From: Pseudoxanthomonas sp. F37
Lineage (GTDB): Bacteria; Pseudomonadota; Gammaproteobacteria; Xanthomonadales; Xanthomonadaceae
NCBI RefSeq assembly: GCF_022965755.1
Contig: NZ_CP095187.1
Coordinates: forward strand, 1,798,001 to 1,862,000
DNA length: 64,000 nucleotides
Reading direction: 5' to 3'
The position numbers and the translations under genes were made by a program. Of this stretch, positions 1-8,074 are shown one piece after another. The notes under the pieces are model-generated. The model worked only from the letters and a program-made list of their open reading frames with translations. It was not told the DNA's origin and did no database searches. Within the stretch, counting starts at the first letter, position 1. The number at the start of each line of letters is the position of its first letter.

Positions 1-1868
1 CGCTGCACGCTGGCCACGATCTCGCCCATGGTGGCGCCGGCCTGGTGCACCAGCGCCGAGCCATCGGCCACCTTGTTCACCGAGGTCTCGATCAGGTCCT
101 TGATCTCCTTGGCGGCGTTGGCCGAGCGCTGGGCGAGGGTACGCACTTCCGAGGCCACCACCGCGAAGCCGCGGCCCTGCTCGCCGGCACGGGCGGCTTC
201 CACCGCCGCATTGAGCGCCAGGATGTTGGTCTGGAAGGCGATGCCGTCGATGACCGAGATGATCTCGGCGATCTTCCTGGACGACTGTTCGATGTCGGTC
301 ATCGTGGTGACCACCTTGCCGACCACCTCGCCGCCCTGGGAGGCGACGCCTGCGGCGCCCTGGGCCAGCTGGTTGGCCTGGCGGGCGCTTTCCGCGTTCT
401 GGCGCACGGTGGAGGTCAGTTCCTCCATGGAGGCGGCGGTTTCTTCCAGGTTGGCGGCCTGCTGCTCGGTACGGCGCGACAGGTCGCCGTTGCCGGCGGC
501 GATCTCGCCAGCGGCCGTGTTGATGCTCTGCGCAGCCATCTGGATGCCGCCGACGATCTCGGTCAGCTGGCTGACCGTGGCGTTGGCATCGTCGCGCATG
601 CGGGCGAACACGCCATGGAAGTCGCCTTCCATGCGCGCGGTCAGGTCGCCGCGGGCGATGGCCTGCAGCAGTTCCGAGACTTCGGCCAGGTTGCCGTCGG
701 TGGTCTCCATCAGCTGGTTCAGGCCACCGATCATGTCGCGGAAATCGTACTGGTACTTGTCCACGTCGCCGCGCTGGCTGAAGTCGCCGGACGCGGCTGC
801 GGCCGCCAGCCGTTTGATCTCGACGTTGATGGCCGACAGGTTGGCCTTGGTCACGTCCATGGCCTGCGTCAGCTTGGCCTTCTCGCCGGGCAGGCGATCC
901 ATGTCGATGGACAGGTCGCCGATCGCGTAGCGCTGCATCACTTCCACCAGGCGCAGCTTCACCGCGATGTGCGAGGCGACCAGCGCGTTGGTGTCGCGCA
1001 CCATGCGGCCGTACTCGCCGGGGAACGCGCTGTCGTCCATGCGGTAGCTGATTTCGCCGACATCGTGGCGCTGCGCCATTTCGCTCTGGGCCGCGATGAC
1101 CGACTTAACCTGTGTCTGCATGCGCTGCATGGAGCTGAGCAGGTCGCCGAGCTCGCTGCGGTCATCGACCGTGATCTGGCGATCCAGCTGACCCCGCGCC
1201 ACCGCGTCGGCGACGCTCATGACGTCGGTCATCGGCCGCACGATCGAGCGCGTGATGAGGACCGCAGCTGCGATGGCCAGCAGCATCGCCACCACCACCA
1301 GCAGCCCGATGGCCTTGATGTTGGTGCTGTAGCCAGCCTCCTGCGCAGCCACAGCGTTGTCCAGCACCTTCATTTTCGCATCCAGCATCCGCGCGACGGC
1401 ATCGGCGGTGGCCTGGCGCAAGTCGGCGGCACCACTGGCAGGCGTCAGATCGCCGACCTTGACCGACTCGATCAGGCGGCGGCTGTTCTCGAAGTACAGC
1501 GCGGATCTTGCCATCATCTCCTGGTGCAGGGCCCGGTCCTGTTGGTCGGAAAGGCCGCGTCCATACGCCTTGGACAGCTCGTCGAAGGCCTTGCCGCCCG
1601 CGATCAGCTCCTCGGTGTACTCGGCGACCTTTTCCGGGTCCTCGTAGCTGGCGACAAGGCCGCGCTCGCTGACGCGGTACTCGGCCAGCATCGTGGCCAT
1701 GCGCCCGAGATCGCGGATGGCCGGTACTTCCTTCTTCGTGATGTCGAGCACCACGTCCTGGGCCACGCCCATCCGCTGTGCGGAGAACGCCCCGGTGGCG
1801 ACGATGAGCAGGACGAGCACGGCGAAGCCGATGGCCAGGCGCTTGCCGATCTTGAGGTGCTTGAACAT
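1..1868 (-). CDS. Methyl-accepting chemotaxis protein (3' end outside window)
   Basis: Transmembrane chemoreceptor that controls a CheA kinase through CheW. From the ATG at 1866-1868, 622 codons are present and the C-terminal end lies beyond the window. A first membrane helix covers about residues 8-30, a periplasmic sensor of about 150 residues follows, and a second helix lies near 185-210. Next come a HAMP domain and further HAMP-like units with GDL/GDF turns (a poly-HAMP stalk), methylation helices ([12 protein letters not shown]) and the signalling tip [18 protein letters not shown]. The first methionine starts directly before the first helix. A good sigma-28 promoter lies about 93 bp upstream, so FliA probably controls it. 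The ligand cannot be read from the sequence. Confidence 0.95.
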   Translation of the reverse strand, partial: MFKHLKIGKRLAIGFAVLVLLIVATGAFSAQRMGVAQDVVLDITKKEVPAIRDLGRMATMLAEYRVSERGLVASYEDPEKVAEYTEELIAGGKAFDELSKAYGRGLSDQQDRALHQEMMARSALYFENSRRLIESVKVGDLTPASGAADLRQATADAVARMLDAKMKVLDNAVAAQEAGYSTNIKAIGLLVVVAMLLAIAAAVLITRSIVRPMTDVMSVADAVARGQLDRQITVDDRSELGDLLSSMQRMQTQVKSVIAAQSEMAQRHDVGEISYRMDDSAFPGEYGRMVRDTNALVASHIAVKLRLVEVMQRYAIGDLSIDMDRLPGEKAKLTQAMDVTKANLSAINVEIKRLAAAAASGDFSQRGDVDKYQYDFRDMIGGLNQLMETTDGNLAEVSELLQAIARGDLTARMEGDFHGVFARMRDDANATVSQLTEIVGGIQMAAQSINTAAGEIAAGNGDLSRRTEQQAANLEETAASMEELTSTVRQNAESARQANQLAQGAAGVASQGGEVVGKVVTTMTDIEQSSRKIAEIISVIDGIAFQTNILALNAAVEAARAGEQGRGFAVVASEVRTLAQRSANAAKEIKDLIETSVNKVADGSALVHQAGATMGEIVASVQ

Positions 1869-1960
1869 GAAGGCGGTCTCGATGGAGTTCAGTGGGTGGA
1901 GCTGGTGCATGACCCGGAAGCAGTGGCGGTCCATGCCCTTGGTGCGATATCTGTTCCGGA

Positions 1961-1987
1961 GTAACGGCGGAACGTGACGCTTCTTTA
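1961..1987 (-). promoter_or_regulatory. Sigma-28 (FliA) promoter of the chemoreceptor
   Basis: On the minus strand TAAA, exactly 15 bases, then GCCGTTAC; the FliA consensus is TAAA-N15-GCCGATAA. The predicted transcript starts near 1955, about 85 bases before the receptor ATG. Confidence 0.8.
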
Positions 1988-2037
1988 CGACCGCCGGGCG
2001 GAAAGGTAAGCGTGTTTACCCAACGGTCGATCGCGTA

Positions 2038-2066
2038 CCCGCGCAGACCGTTGCCGGCTGCGCGGG
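2038..2066 (-). terminator. GC-rich hairpin downstream of the porin
   Basis: CCCGCGCAG and CTGCGCGGG form a 9-bp perfect stem with an 11-base loop, 18 bases after the porin stop. No U-run follows, so intrinsic termination is uncertain. Confidence 0.4.
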
Positions 2067-2083
2067 CGATGCGGAATGCATGG

Positions 2084-3277
2084 TCAGAAATGCATCTGTG
2101 CGCGCAGCTGGAATGCGGACGGGTCGGCGGACAGTGCGCCGCGCGTGGCATCGGCCTTCACGTAGTTGGCCTGGAACTTCAGGTAGGGCGTGATGTACCA
2201 GTTGGCGCCCAGCGTCCAGTTGTGTTCGCGCCCACCGGCAATGCCGTCGCTGTCCAGGTCGATGCGGCTGTAGCGGGCCAGCAGTTCCACCGCCCCGTAC
2301 TTGCCCTTCGGCTTGGGATTGCTGACGTTGCCCCCACCGTAGCCGCGCGATTCGCCGGTCACCAGCCAGCTGGCGAGCACATAGCCGCCATCGGCCGAGT
2401 AGGACGGCAGGCCCAGCTCGCGCGTGGTCTTCTGCCGCAGGTATTCGCCCTGCAACGACCAGGGCCCGCGGATCCACAAGGCCTCCAGTCCGGTGCGGTC
2501 GATGCGGTCCACGCGGCTGAGCGTGCCGCTGTCCACGAAGCGGTAGGGCGTGAGCGTGGCTTCGGGCTTGGCGCGCCAGCGAACGCTGGGATGCACGGTC
2601 ACGCCCAGGCCGTTGACTTCGCTGTCGGGGCGCTCCTGCGCCGCGGCGATGCCCAGGTGCAGCACGTCGCCCGCTGCCTTGCGCGGCGTCCACGCCAGGC
2701 GGAACGCCGCGGTGTCGCCCTTGTTGTTGCCCTGCAGGTCGGACTCGAAGAAATAGCCGACGTTGGCGATGTAGCGCTCGCGTTCGAACGCCCAGTCGAT
2801 GCCGCTGCGACGTCCCTGGTAGAAGGCCTGCGTGGGCAGCGACGGTTCCATCATGGAGACATGGCGCGTGCCGGTGTTGCCTTCGAAGCCCAGCGGCAGC
2901 TTCATCTGGCCGATGCGCAGCTTGCCGGCATCGCGACCGAACAGGGCCTTGGTTTCCAGGCGCAGGGCCACGTCGCTCCAGGTCTTGGCCTGGAAGTCGA
3001 AGGTCGCGCCGAAGTCGTACACGCCCTTGCGGCGCAGGGTCAGGCCGATCTCCTGGCGGCGCCAGGCATCGTCGTCCTCCATCGCGGCGCCGGCATAGCC
3101 TTGGCCCGAGAACGTGGCCGCGTCGTACTGCAGGTTGCCGCCCAGGCTCAGCTCGGTGCCGCCGGCGAAGGTGATCTTCGGCGGCCAGGCGGCGGCCTTG
3201 GCCGCGCCGTCCTCGGCGCGGGCGCCCGCGTGCACGGCAAGCAGGGAAAGGGCGAGGCTGGAAATGACGTACTTCAT
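2084..3277 (-). CDS. Phosphate-selective porin O/P family outer-membrane protein
   Basis: Outer-membrane beta-barrel channel of 397 residues. The start MKYVISSLALSLLAV gives a normal Sec signal peptide cleaved near residue 21 (AGARA-ED), and an AGGT ribosome site lies before it; a longer frame upstream only adds a basic, signal-spoiling tail. The body alternates short amphipathic strands, with typical OprO/OprP text (RLETKALFG, LRIGQMKLPLGFE), and it ends in QMHF, a terminal-phenylalanine barrel signal. It lies between the chemoreceptor and cheA1 on the same strand, but nothing ties it to motility. No Pho box was seen upstream, so the substrate (phosphate or another anion) is open. Confidence 0.85.
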   Translation of the reverse strand: MKYVISSLALSLLAVHAGARAEDGAAKAAAWPPKITFAGGTELSLGGNLQYDAATFSGQGYAGAAMEDDDAWRRQEIGLTLRRKGVYDFGATFDFQAKTWSDVALRLETKALFGRDAGKLRIGQMKLPLGFEGNTGTRHVSMMEPSLPTQAFYQGRRSGIDWAFERERYIANVGYFFESDLQGNNKGDTAAFRLAWTPRKAAGDVLHLGIAAAQERPDSEVNGLGVTVHPSVRWRAKPEATLTPYRFVDSGTLSRVDRIDRTGLEALWIRGPWSLQGEYLRQKTTRELGLPSYSADGGYVLASWLVTGESRGYGGGNVSNPKPKGKYGAVELLARYSRIDLDSDGIAGGREHNWTLGANWYITPYLKFQANYVKADATRGALSADPSAFQLRAQMHF

Positions 3278-3360
3278 GCGTTTACCTGCAGGATAGGGGC
3301 GTGCCCGGCCGGGCGCCATCCGCGGGGAGGGCGCTCCAGGGCGGACATGCGGAGGGAGGG

Positions 3361-5355
3361 TCAGGCCGCCTGCTGCATCCGGCGGGCGCGGACCAGGCCA
3401 CCCACGTCGACGATGAGCGCCACGCGCCCGTCGCCCAGGATGGTGGCGCCGGAAATGCCGTCGATGCGGCGGTAGTTGTTCTCGAGGTTCTTCACCACGA
3501 CCTGCTGCTGGCCGATCAGTTCGTCCACTTCCAGCGCCAGTTTCTGGCCGTCGGCTTCCACCACCACCACCAGCGGGTCGTCGCTGCGCGCCGCGCCGTA
3601 GCGGTAGTACTCGTTCAGCGCCACCATGGGCAGGTACTCGCCGCGCACGCGCAGCACGCGGCCGTCGCCGGCCACCGTGCGCACGTCCTGGTCCTGCGGC
3701 TGCAGGGCCTCCAGCACGTAGGTCAGCGGCAGGATCAGGGTTTCATCGCCGACCGACACCGCCATGCCATCCAGGATGGCCAGCGTCAGCGGCAGGCGGA
3801 TCACCACGCGGGTGCCGTGGCCGGCGGTGCTCTCCAGCTGCACTTCGCCGCCCAGCGCCTGGATGTTGCGGCGGACCACGTCCATGCCCACGCCGCGACC
3901 GGACAGGTCGGTGACCGCTTCGGCGGTGGAGAAGCCGGGCTGGAAGATCAGGTCCCAGACCTGCGCATCGGTGGGGTTCTCGGGCACGGCCAGGCCGCGT
4001 TCGGCGGCCTTGGCCAGGATGCGTTCGCGATTCAGGCCGCGGCCATCGTCGCTGACTTCGATGACGATGTGGCCGCCCTGGTGCGAGGCCGCCAGGGTGA
4101 TGGTGCCGGTCTCGTCCTTGCCGGCCTGCGCGCGCACGTCGGGCATTTCCAGGCCATGGTCGATCGAGTTGCGGACCAGGTGCACCAGCGGATCGGCGAT
4201 GCGTTCGATCAGGCCCTTGTCCAGCTCGGTGCCCTCGCCGATGGTGCGCAGGCGCACCTGCTTGCCCAGGCGCGCGGACAGGTCGCGGACCAGGCGCGGG
4301 AAGCGGCGGAACACGGCGTCCACCGGCAGCATGCGCACGCCGATGACGGCTTCCTGCAGGTCGCGGGTGTTGCGTTCCAGCAGGTCCAGGCCGGCGAACA
4401 GGCGTTCGCACTGGGCCTGGTCCAGCAGGCCGGACACCTGTTTCAGCATGGCCTGGGTGATGACCAGCTCGCCGACCAGGTTGATCAGGCCGTCGATCTT
4501 GTCGACGCTGACGCGGATGGAGGTTTCGGCGGCATCGTTGGCTGCCGGCGCGGCGGCCGTGGCGGGCGCCTGCGCACCGCTGGCGGCGACGGCGGCCACC
4601 GGCTGCGCGGCCACGGCGACGGCTTCGACCGGCACCGCATGGCGCTGCATCGGCTGGATGTCCAGCTCGCAGTCGTCGACCACCCAGGCGAACACGTCGT
4701 CCACCGCGCTGCGCGGCACCTTGCCGATCAGGCCCAAGTCCCAGGCCAAGTAGGCTTCCAGCGGATCGATCTGCTCGAAGCCGGGCAGGCGCTCCATGCG
4801 GCAGGCGATTTCCAGCGGGCCCAGGTGCTCCAGTTCGCGCAGGATGCGCAGCGGATCGTTGCCGCTCATGAACAGCGACGGCGCGGGCGTGAAGCCGATC
4901 TTCCAGCCTTCCGGCGTGTCGTCGGTCTTCGCGGTCGCGGCGGCCGGCGAAGCGGCGGGCGCTGCCTGGCCGGACAGCACCGCGTTGAGGCGGTCCTTGA
5001 TGGCCTGCACGGCGGCGGGATCGGCCGGCGTGCCGTGTTCGGCTTCGGCCAGCAGGGCGCGCAGCACGTCGACCGAGGCCAGCATGGCATCGACGGCGGG
5101 CGGACTGACGGCGCGCTGGCCGGCGCGCAGTTCGTCCAGCAGCGTCTCCAGCACATGGGTCAGGCCGGCGATGGCATCGAAGCCGAACGTCGCCGAGCCG
5201 CCCTTGATCGAGTGGGCCGCGCGGAAGATCGAATTGATCAGGTCGCCGTCGCGGCTGCCCTGTTCCAGCGACAGCAGCCCGGCTTCCATCGCCTCCAGCC
5301 CTTCACGGCTTTCTTCGAAGAACGTGGCGTGGAAGCGCTGCATGTCCATGTTCAT
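3361..5355 (-). CDS. cheA: Chemotaxis histidine kinase CheA (system 1, with P2-like domain)
   Basis: Sensor kinase of 664 residues that phosphorylates CheY. An HPt domain carries the phospho-acceptor His48 (RAAHSIKGG). An Ala/Pro linker is followed by a P2-like CheY-docking domain at about 155-240. The dimerisation helices lie near 265-330 (VDKIDGLINLVGELVITQ), and the ATPase has N-box HLVRNSIDHGLE, G1 DDGRGLN, PGFSTA and GRGVGMDVV. A CheW-like domain occupies the last ~140 residues. All catalytic boxes are intact. It follows the STAS and cheY genes, 54 bp after cheY, and is probably transcribed from the sigma-28 promoter in front of the STAS gene. A second, differently built CheA is encoded at 9980-11740. 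Confidence 0.95.
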   Translation of the reverse strand: MNMDMQRFHATFFEESREGLEAMEAGLLSLEQGSRDGDLINSIFRAAHSIKGGSATFGFDAIAGLTHVLETLLDELRAGQRAVSPPAVDAMLASVDVLRALLAEAEHGTPADPAAVQAIKDRLNAVLSGQAAPAASPAAATAKTDDTPEGWKIGFTPAPSLFMSGNDPLRILRELEHLGPLEIACRMERLPGFEQIDPLEAYLAWDLGLIGKVPRSAVDDVFAWVVDDCELDIQPMQRHAVPVEAVAVAAQPVAAVAASGAQAPATAAAPAANDAAETSIRVSVDKIDGLINLVGELVITQAMLKQVSGLLDQAQCERLFAGLDLLERNTRDLQEAVIGVRMLPVDAVFRRFPRLVRDLSARLGKQVRLRTIGEGTELDKGLIERIADPLVHLVRNSIDHGLEMPDVRAQAGKDETGTITLAASHQGGHIVIEVSDDGRGLNRERILAKAAERGLAVPENPTDAQVWDLIFQPGFSTAEAVTDLSGRGVGMDVVRRNIQALGGEVQLESTAGHGTRVVIRLPLTLAILDGMAVSVGDETLILPLTYVLEALQPQDQDVRTVAGDGRVLRVRGEYLPMVALNEYYRYGAARSDDPLVVVVEADGQKLALEVDELIGQQQVVVKNLENNYRRIDGISGATILGDGRVALIVDVGGLVRARRMQQAA

Positions 5356-5409
5356 GGCGACGATGCCCTGGTGCGGTCGTAAGGGAGGCGGGAACGGGAA
5401 GGAGGAGGA

Positions 5410-5775
5410 TCAGCCCAGGACTTTCTGGACGGTGGCGACCAGTTGTTCCGGGTTGAACGGCTTGACCAGCCAGCCGGTGGCGCCGGCGGCCTTGCCCTCG
5501 GCCTTCTTGTCGGCGGCCGACTCGGTGGTCAGCATCAGCATGGGCGTGAACTTGTAGTCCGGCAGGCCGCGCAGCGCCCGGATCAGCGAGATGCCGTCCA
5601 TGTTGGGCATGTTGACGTCGGTGACCACGGCATTGAACTTCTGCCCCTGCGCACGCCCCAGCGCCACCTGGCCGTCTTCGGCTTCATCCACCGAGAAACC
5701 CGCCGAGCTGAGGGCGAAGGCGACCATCTGTCGCATCGAGGCCGAATCGTCCACTACCAGAATGCGTGCGCTCAT
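5410..5775 (-). CDS. cheY: CheY-type single-domain response regulator (system 1)
   Basis: Receiver domain of 121 residues with the acidic pair in ILVVDDSASMRQM, phospho-acceptor Asp in VVTDVNMPNMDG, a conserved Thr (LMLTTES) and Lys in WLVKPF. There is no output domain. The ATG at 5773-5775 overlaps the STAS stop by four bases (ATGA), so the two are translationally coupled; a longer upstream frame would only translate the STAS gene out of frame. Being next to cheA1, it is probably the output of that kinase, while the CheY at 12565-12960 is closer to the classical flagellar-switch CheY. Confidence 0.93.
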   Translation of the reverse strand: MSARILVVDDSASMRQMVAFALSSAGFSVDEAEDGQVALGRAQGQKFNAVVTDVNMPNMDGISLIRALRGLPDYKFTPMLMLTTESAADKKAEGKAAGATGWLVKPFNPEQLVATVQKVLG

Positions 5776-6083
5776 GCGGCGTTCTCCACTTGTTGCGTGT
5801 TGTGTTCGTTGTCGTTGGCCAGGCCCAGCTGCGGCGCCAGGCCCAGCAGGCGCGCGGCGTCGCGGAAGCTCTGGCTGACCGCGCTGAAATCGGTCGCCAG
5901 ACCGGCCTGCTCGCGCTGGCGCACGAAGCTGCACAGCACCTGCAGGCTGGCGGTATGCACGCGCTGCACGGTGCCGGCATCCAGCGCCAGCGGTCCCGGC
6001 TGCGCGACATGCGGGGCCAGGTGCTGCTTGAGGTCGGTGGCGGCCTCGATACCGAGGTCGTCACCCAGGGGCACAGCGCTCAT
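5772..6083 (-). CDS. STAS-domain protein of the chemotaxis operon
   Basis: Single STAS domain of 103 residues, of the anti-sigma-factor-antagonist / MlaB type. Family text includes VPLGDDLGIEAATDLKQHL and LDAGTVQRVHTASLQVL; the position usually phosphorylated in SpoIIAA-like proteins falls in the HTASLQVL stretch, where Thr and Ser are available. The tail (NDNEHNTQQVENAA) is hydrophilic. GGAG lies 5 bases before the ATG. It is the first gene of STAS-cheY-cheA1, directly behind a sigma-28 promoter. A role in chemosensory signalling is inferred from position only; no partner kinase or anti-sigma factor is visible. Confidence 0.85.
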   Translation of the reverse strand: MSAVPLGDDLGIEAATDLKQHLAPHVAQPGPLALDAGTVQRVHTASLQVLCSFVRQREQAGLATDFSAVSQSFRDAARLLGLAPQLGLANDNEHNTQQVENAA

Positions 6084-6112
6084 CGTGTCTCCGGAAGGGC
6101 GGCTCTAGTGGG

Positions 6113-6139
6113 GTATCGGCGCGGCGCGGCCGGTCTTGA
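6113..6139 (-). promoter_or_regulatory. Sigma-28 (FliA) promoter of STAS-cheY-cheA1
   Basis: Minus strand reads TCAA-N15-GCCGATAC; only one -35 base and the last -10 base differ from consensus. The transcript would start near 6107, leaving a leader of about 24 bases with GGAG before the STAS ATG. Confidence 0.75.
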
Positions 6140-6176
6140 GGGGCGGAAGTGAATGTGTGACGGGTGTGGGGAAATG

Positions 6177-6272
6177 CAGGAACGAGTGATGAGGAACGAG
6201 GAACGAGTGAAAGCGGTGGGTTCCAGCTCTCACCACCCCTCGTTCCTCGTTCCTAACCACTCGTTCCTCGCC
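6177..6272. repeat. Degenerate GAGGAACGAGT inverted repeat, copy 1
   Basis: The left arm (about 6177-6212) carries AGGAACGAGTGATGAGGAAC and further GAGGAACGAGTGA units. The right arm (about 6231-6272) carries the complementary CGTTCCTCGTTCCT units. It abuts the parP stop codon and precedes the STAS promoter on the minus strand. See the family described under the best copy at 30202-30310. Confidence 0.8.
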
Positions 6273-7295
6273 TCACGCCAGTATCCGCGAGGCATCCAGC
6301 AGGATCACCGCGCACTCGTTGAGCCTGGCCACGCCGCGGAACAGTGGATTGGACATGCGGCCGACGCGGGCGTTGTCGGGTGACTCGATCTGCTGGTCGG
6401 TGAGGTTGGCGACGTCCTCCACCGCGGTCACGCGCAGGCCCAGGATCTCGCCATGCTCCTCCAGCACCACGATGCGGGTGGTGGCGTCGACGTCGACGGC
6501 GCGGCGGCCCAGGTACAGGCCCAGATCGATCACCGGCACCACCTGGCCGCGCAGGTTCATTACGCCCAGCATGTGCGGTGCGGCGCCGCGCAGCGGCAGC
6601 AGGGTGGCGGGGCGCACCACCTCCTGCACCTTGAGCAGTTCCAGTGCGTAGTGCTGCTGGTCGCAGCGCAGGCGCAGCCAGCGCGTCTTGCGCTCGGTGG
6701 CGCGGCGACGCTCGCCGGTATCGGGGGCGGTGGCCAGCAGGTACGGCGTGGCGGGCAGGGGCGCGAGCGCGCGTGGCGCCGCGGGCGCGACCGTCGGTGC
6801 GCGTGCGGCCGGGACGTCCGGTGGCACGGGGGGCGTCGCCACGCGCGAGGTGGGTGCGGCACCGCCATGCAGTTGGTCGAGCAGGGCTTCGAATTCGTCG
6901 TCGCCGATCACATCCGCCGCCGCCCCGGGGCGCGCAGGCGCGACCGCCAGGACGGGGGCCGCGGTGGCAGGAGCCGGCTGTGCCGGCTCGGCGACGGGCG
7001 CAGCCACGACGGAGGTCGGCGCGCCGTCGCCATGCAACTGGTCCAGCAGGGCCTCGAACTCCTCATCGCTGATCAGCCCGGCTTCGCTGCCGGCACGCAT
7101 CGGCGCCACGGCCAAGACCGGCGCGGACGGCGCGGTTTCGGCAACGGGAGGGGCGACCACGGCGGCGGAATCCGGCGCAGCGGCAGCGACCGTCGGGACT
7201 GCCACGATGTGGGCCGCCGCCGGGGTGGCCGCCGGTGCGGCCGCATCGCCGAGCAGGTCGAGCAGGTAGTCGTCGAGGGCGGCCGGGGTGTTCAT
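6273..7295 (-). CDS. parP: ParP-like CheW-domain protein with duplicated acidic motif
   Basis: Array protein of 340 residues. The last ~140 residues (about 200-340) form a CheW-like domain (WLRLRCDQQHYALELLKVQEV, MNLRGQVVPVIDLGLYLG). The first 190 are Ala/Pro-rich, low in complexity and probably unfolded. Within them a ~55-residue unit is duplicated (58-105 and 113-160), each copy holding PVLAVAP and a D-[DE]-EFEALLDQLHG motif. The ATG overlaps the parC stop (ATGA). In Vibrio, ParP couples CheA arrays to the ParA-like ParC at the cell pole; gene order and domain type fit that role. The linker is unlike a plain CheW. Confidence 0.88.
   Translation of the reverse strand: MNTPAALDDYLLDLLGDAAAPAATPAAAHIVAVPTVAAAAPDSAAVVAPPVAETAPSAPVLAVAPMRAGSEAGLISDEEFEALLDQLHGDGAPTSVVAAPVAEPAQPAPATAAPVLAVAPARPGAAADVIGDDEFEALLDQLHGGAAPTSRVATPPVPPDVPAARAPTVAPAAPRALAPLPATPYLLATAPDTGERRRATERKTRWLRLRCDQQHYALELLKVQEVVRPATLLPLRGAAPHMLGVMNLRGQVVPVIDLGLYLGRRAVDVDATTRIVVLEEHGEILGLRVTAVEDVANLTDQQIESPDNARVGRMSNPLFRGVARLNECAVILLDASRILA
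6849..6908 (-). other. Acidic motif, ParP copy 2
   Basis: Encodes ParP residues 130-149, IGDDEFEALLDQLHGGAAPT. It is nearly identical to copy 1 and to the CheA2 linker motif. Confidence 0.9.
7014..7073 (-). other. Acidic motif, ParP copy 1
   Basis: Encodes ParP residues 75-94, ISDEEFEALLDQLHGDGAPT, matching CheA2 residues 151-170 at 18 of 20 positions. Confidence 0.9.
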
Positions 7296-8074
7296 GCGGC
7301 CTGCTCCGTGTCGCGCGCCTCGGTCAGCAGCAGCCAGTCCAGCGCGCGCCGGTAGGCGGACAGGCCACGGCCCGGATACTGCGCGCCGGGGCTGGAGCGT
7401 GTCAGCGCCTCGACGCTGCAGATGCGGGTGTCGTTGGGGATGGCGTCGTTCCAGACGCGCTCGCCGTATTCGTCCTGCATCGCCTTCAGCGTGTCGGCGC
7501 CGGTGCGCGTGCGCCTGTCGTGCAGCGTGGGCAGGATCGACACCGGCAGCACGCGGTGGCGCGAGCGCTGGATCATGTCGGCGGTGCGGCACATGCCTTT
7601 CAGTCCGTGCAGGGCCAGCGGCTCGGTCTGCGTCGGGATGATGACGTGGTCCGCCGCGGCCAGCGCATTGACCATCAGCAGGCCCAGCGTGGGAGGACAG
7701 TCGAACAGCACGAAGTCCCAGGCGTTGCCGCCGCGCGCCAGCGCATTGGACAGCGCCAGGCCCAGGCCGGGCTGGGTGGCGCTGCGGCGCTCCAGCGTGG
7801 CCAGCGGCGTCTGCGCGGCGATGAAGGACAGGTTCTCGATCTCGGTGGCGCGCGCCAGGGTGGCCAGCGCGGGCGGCTGTTCGTCGAACAGGTCCAGCAC
7901 GCCGGCCGGCTGCGGGTCGGTGGCTACGCCGAAGGCACGCGTCAGCGAGGCATGCGGGTCCAGGTCGACCAGCAGCACGCGCTGGCCGCGCATGGCCAGG
8001 CCGCGCCCGAGGGCAAGGGTAGTGGTGGTCTTTCCGACGCCTCCCTTCTGGTTGGCGATTGCCCACACGCGCAT
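7292..8074 (-). CDS. parC: ParC-like ParA/MinD-family ATPase for chemotaxis array positioning
   Basis: P-loop ATPase of 260 residues from the ATG at 8072-8074; a GTG one codon earlier is equally possible. Deviant Walker A KGGVGKTT lies at 10-17, switch II is VLFDCPPTLG, and VLLVDLDPHASLT follows the P-loop. It sits between motD (stop/start overlap TGATG) and parP (ATGA overlap), away from any parB or parS, which argues against chromosome segregation. In Vibrio and Pseudomonas a ParA homologue in this operon position places chemotaxis arrays at the pole. FlhG at 13867 is a second, separate family member. Confidence 0.9.
   Translation of the reverse strand: MRVWAIANQKGGVGKTTTTLALGRGLAMRGQRVLLVDLDPHASLTRAFGVATDPQPAGVLDLFDEQPPALATLARATEIENLSFIAAQTPLATLERRSATQPGLGLALSNALARGGNAWDFVLFDCPPTLGLLMVNALAAADHVIIPTQTEPLALHGLKGMCRTADMIQRSRHRVLPVSILPTLHDRRTRTGADTLKAMQDEYGERVWNDAIPNDTRICSVEALTRSSPGAQYPGRGLSAYRRALDWLLLTEARDTEQAA

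Noticed and set aside
3301..5382. A 693-codon plus-strand frame opposite cheA1, and similar long frames opposite other genes (for example 23222-26209 opposite czcA)
   Set aside because: They are His/Gln/Arg/Ala-rich with no domain sense and mirror real genes; stop codons are rare on the opposite strand at this GC content.
7292..8074. Chromosome or plasmid partition ParA, indicating a plasmid origin
   Set aside because: No parB, parS or rep gene is present; the gene lies between motD and parP in the usual chemotaxis arrangement.
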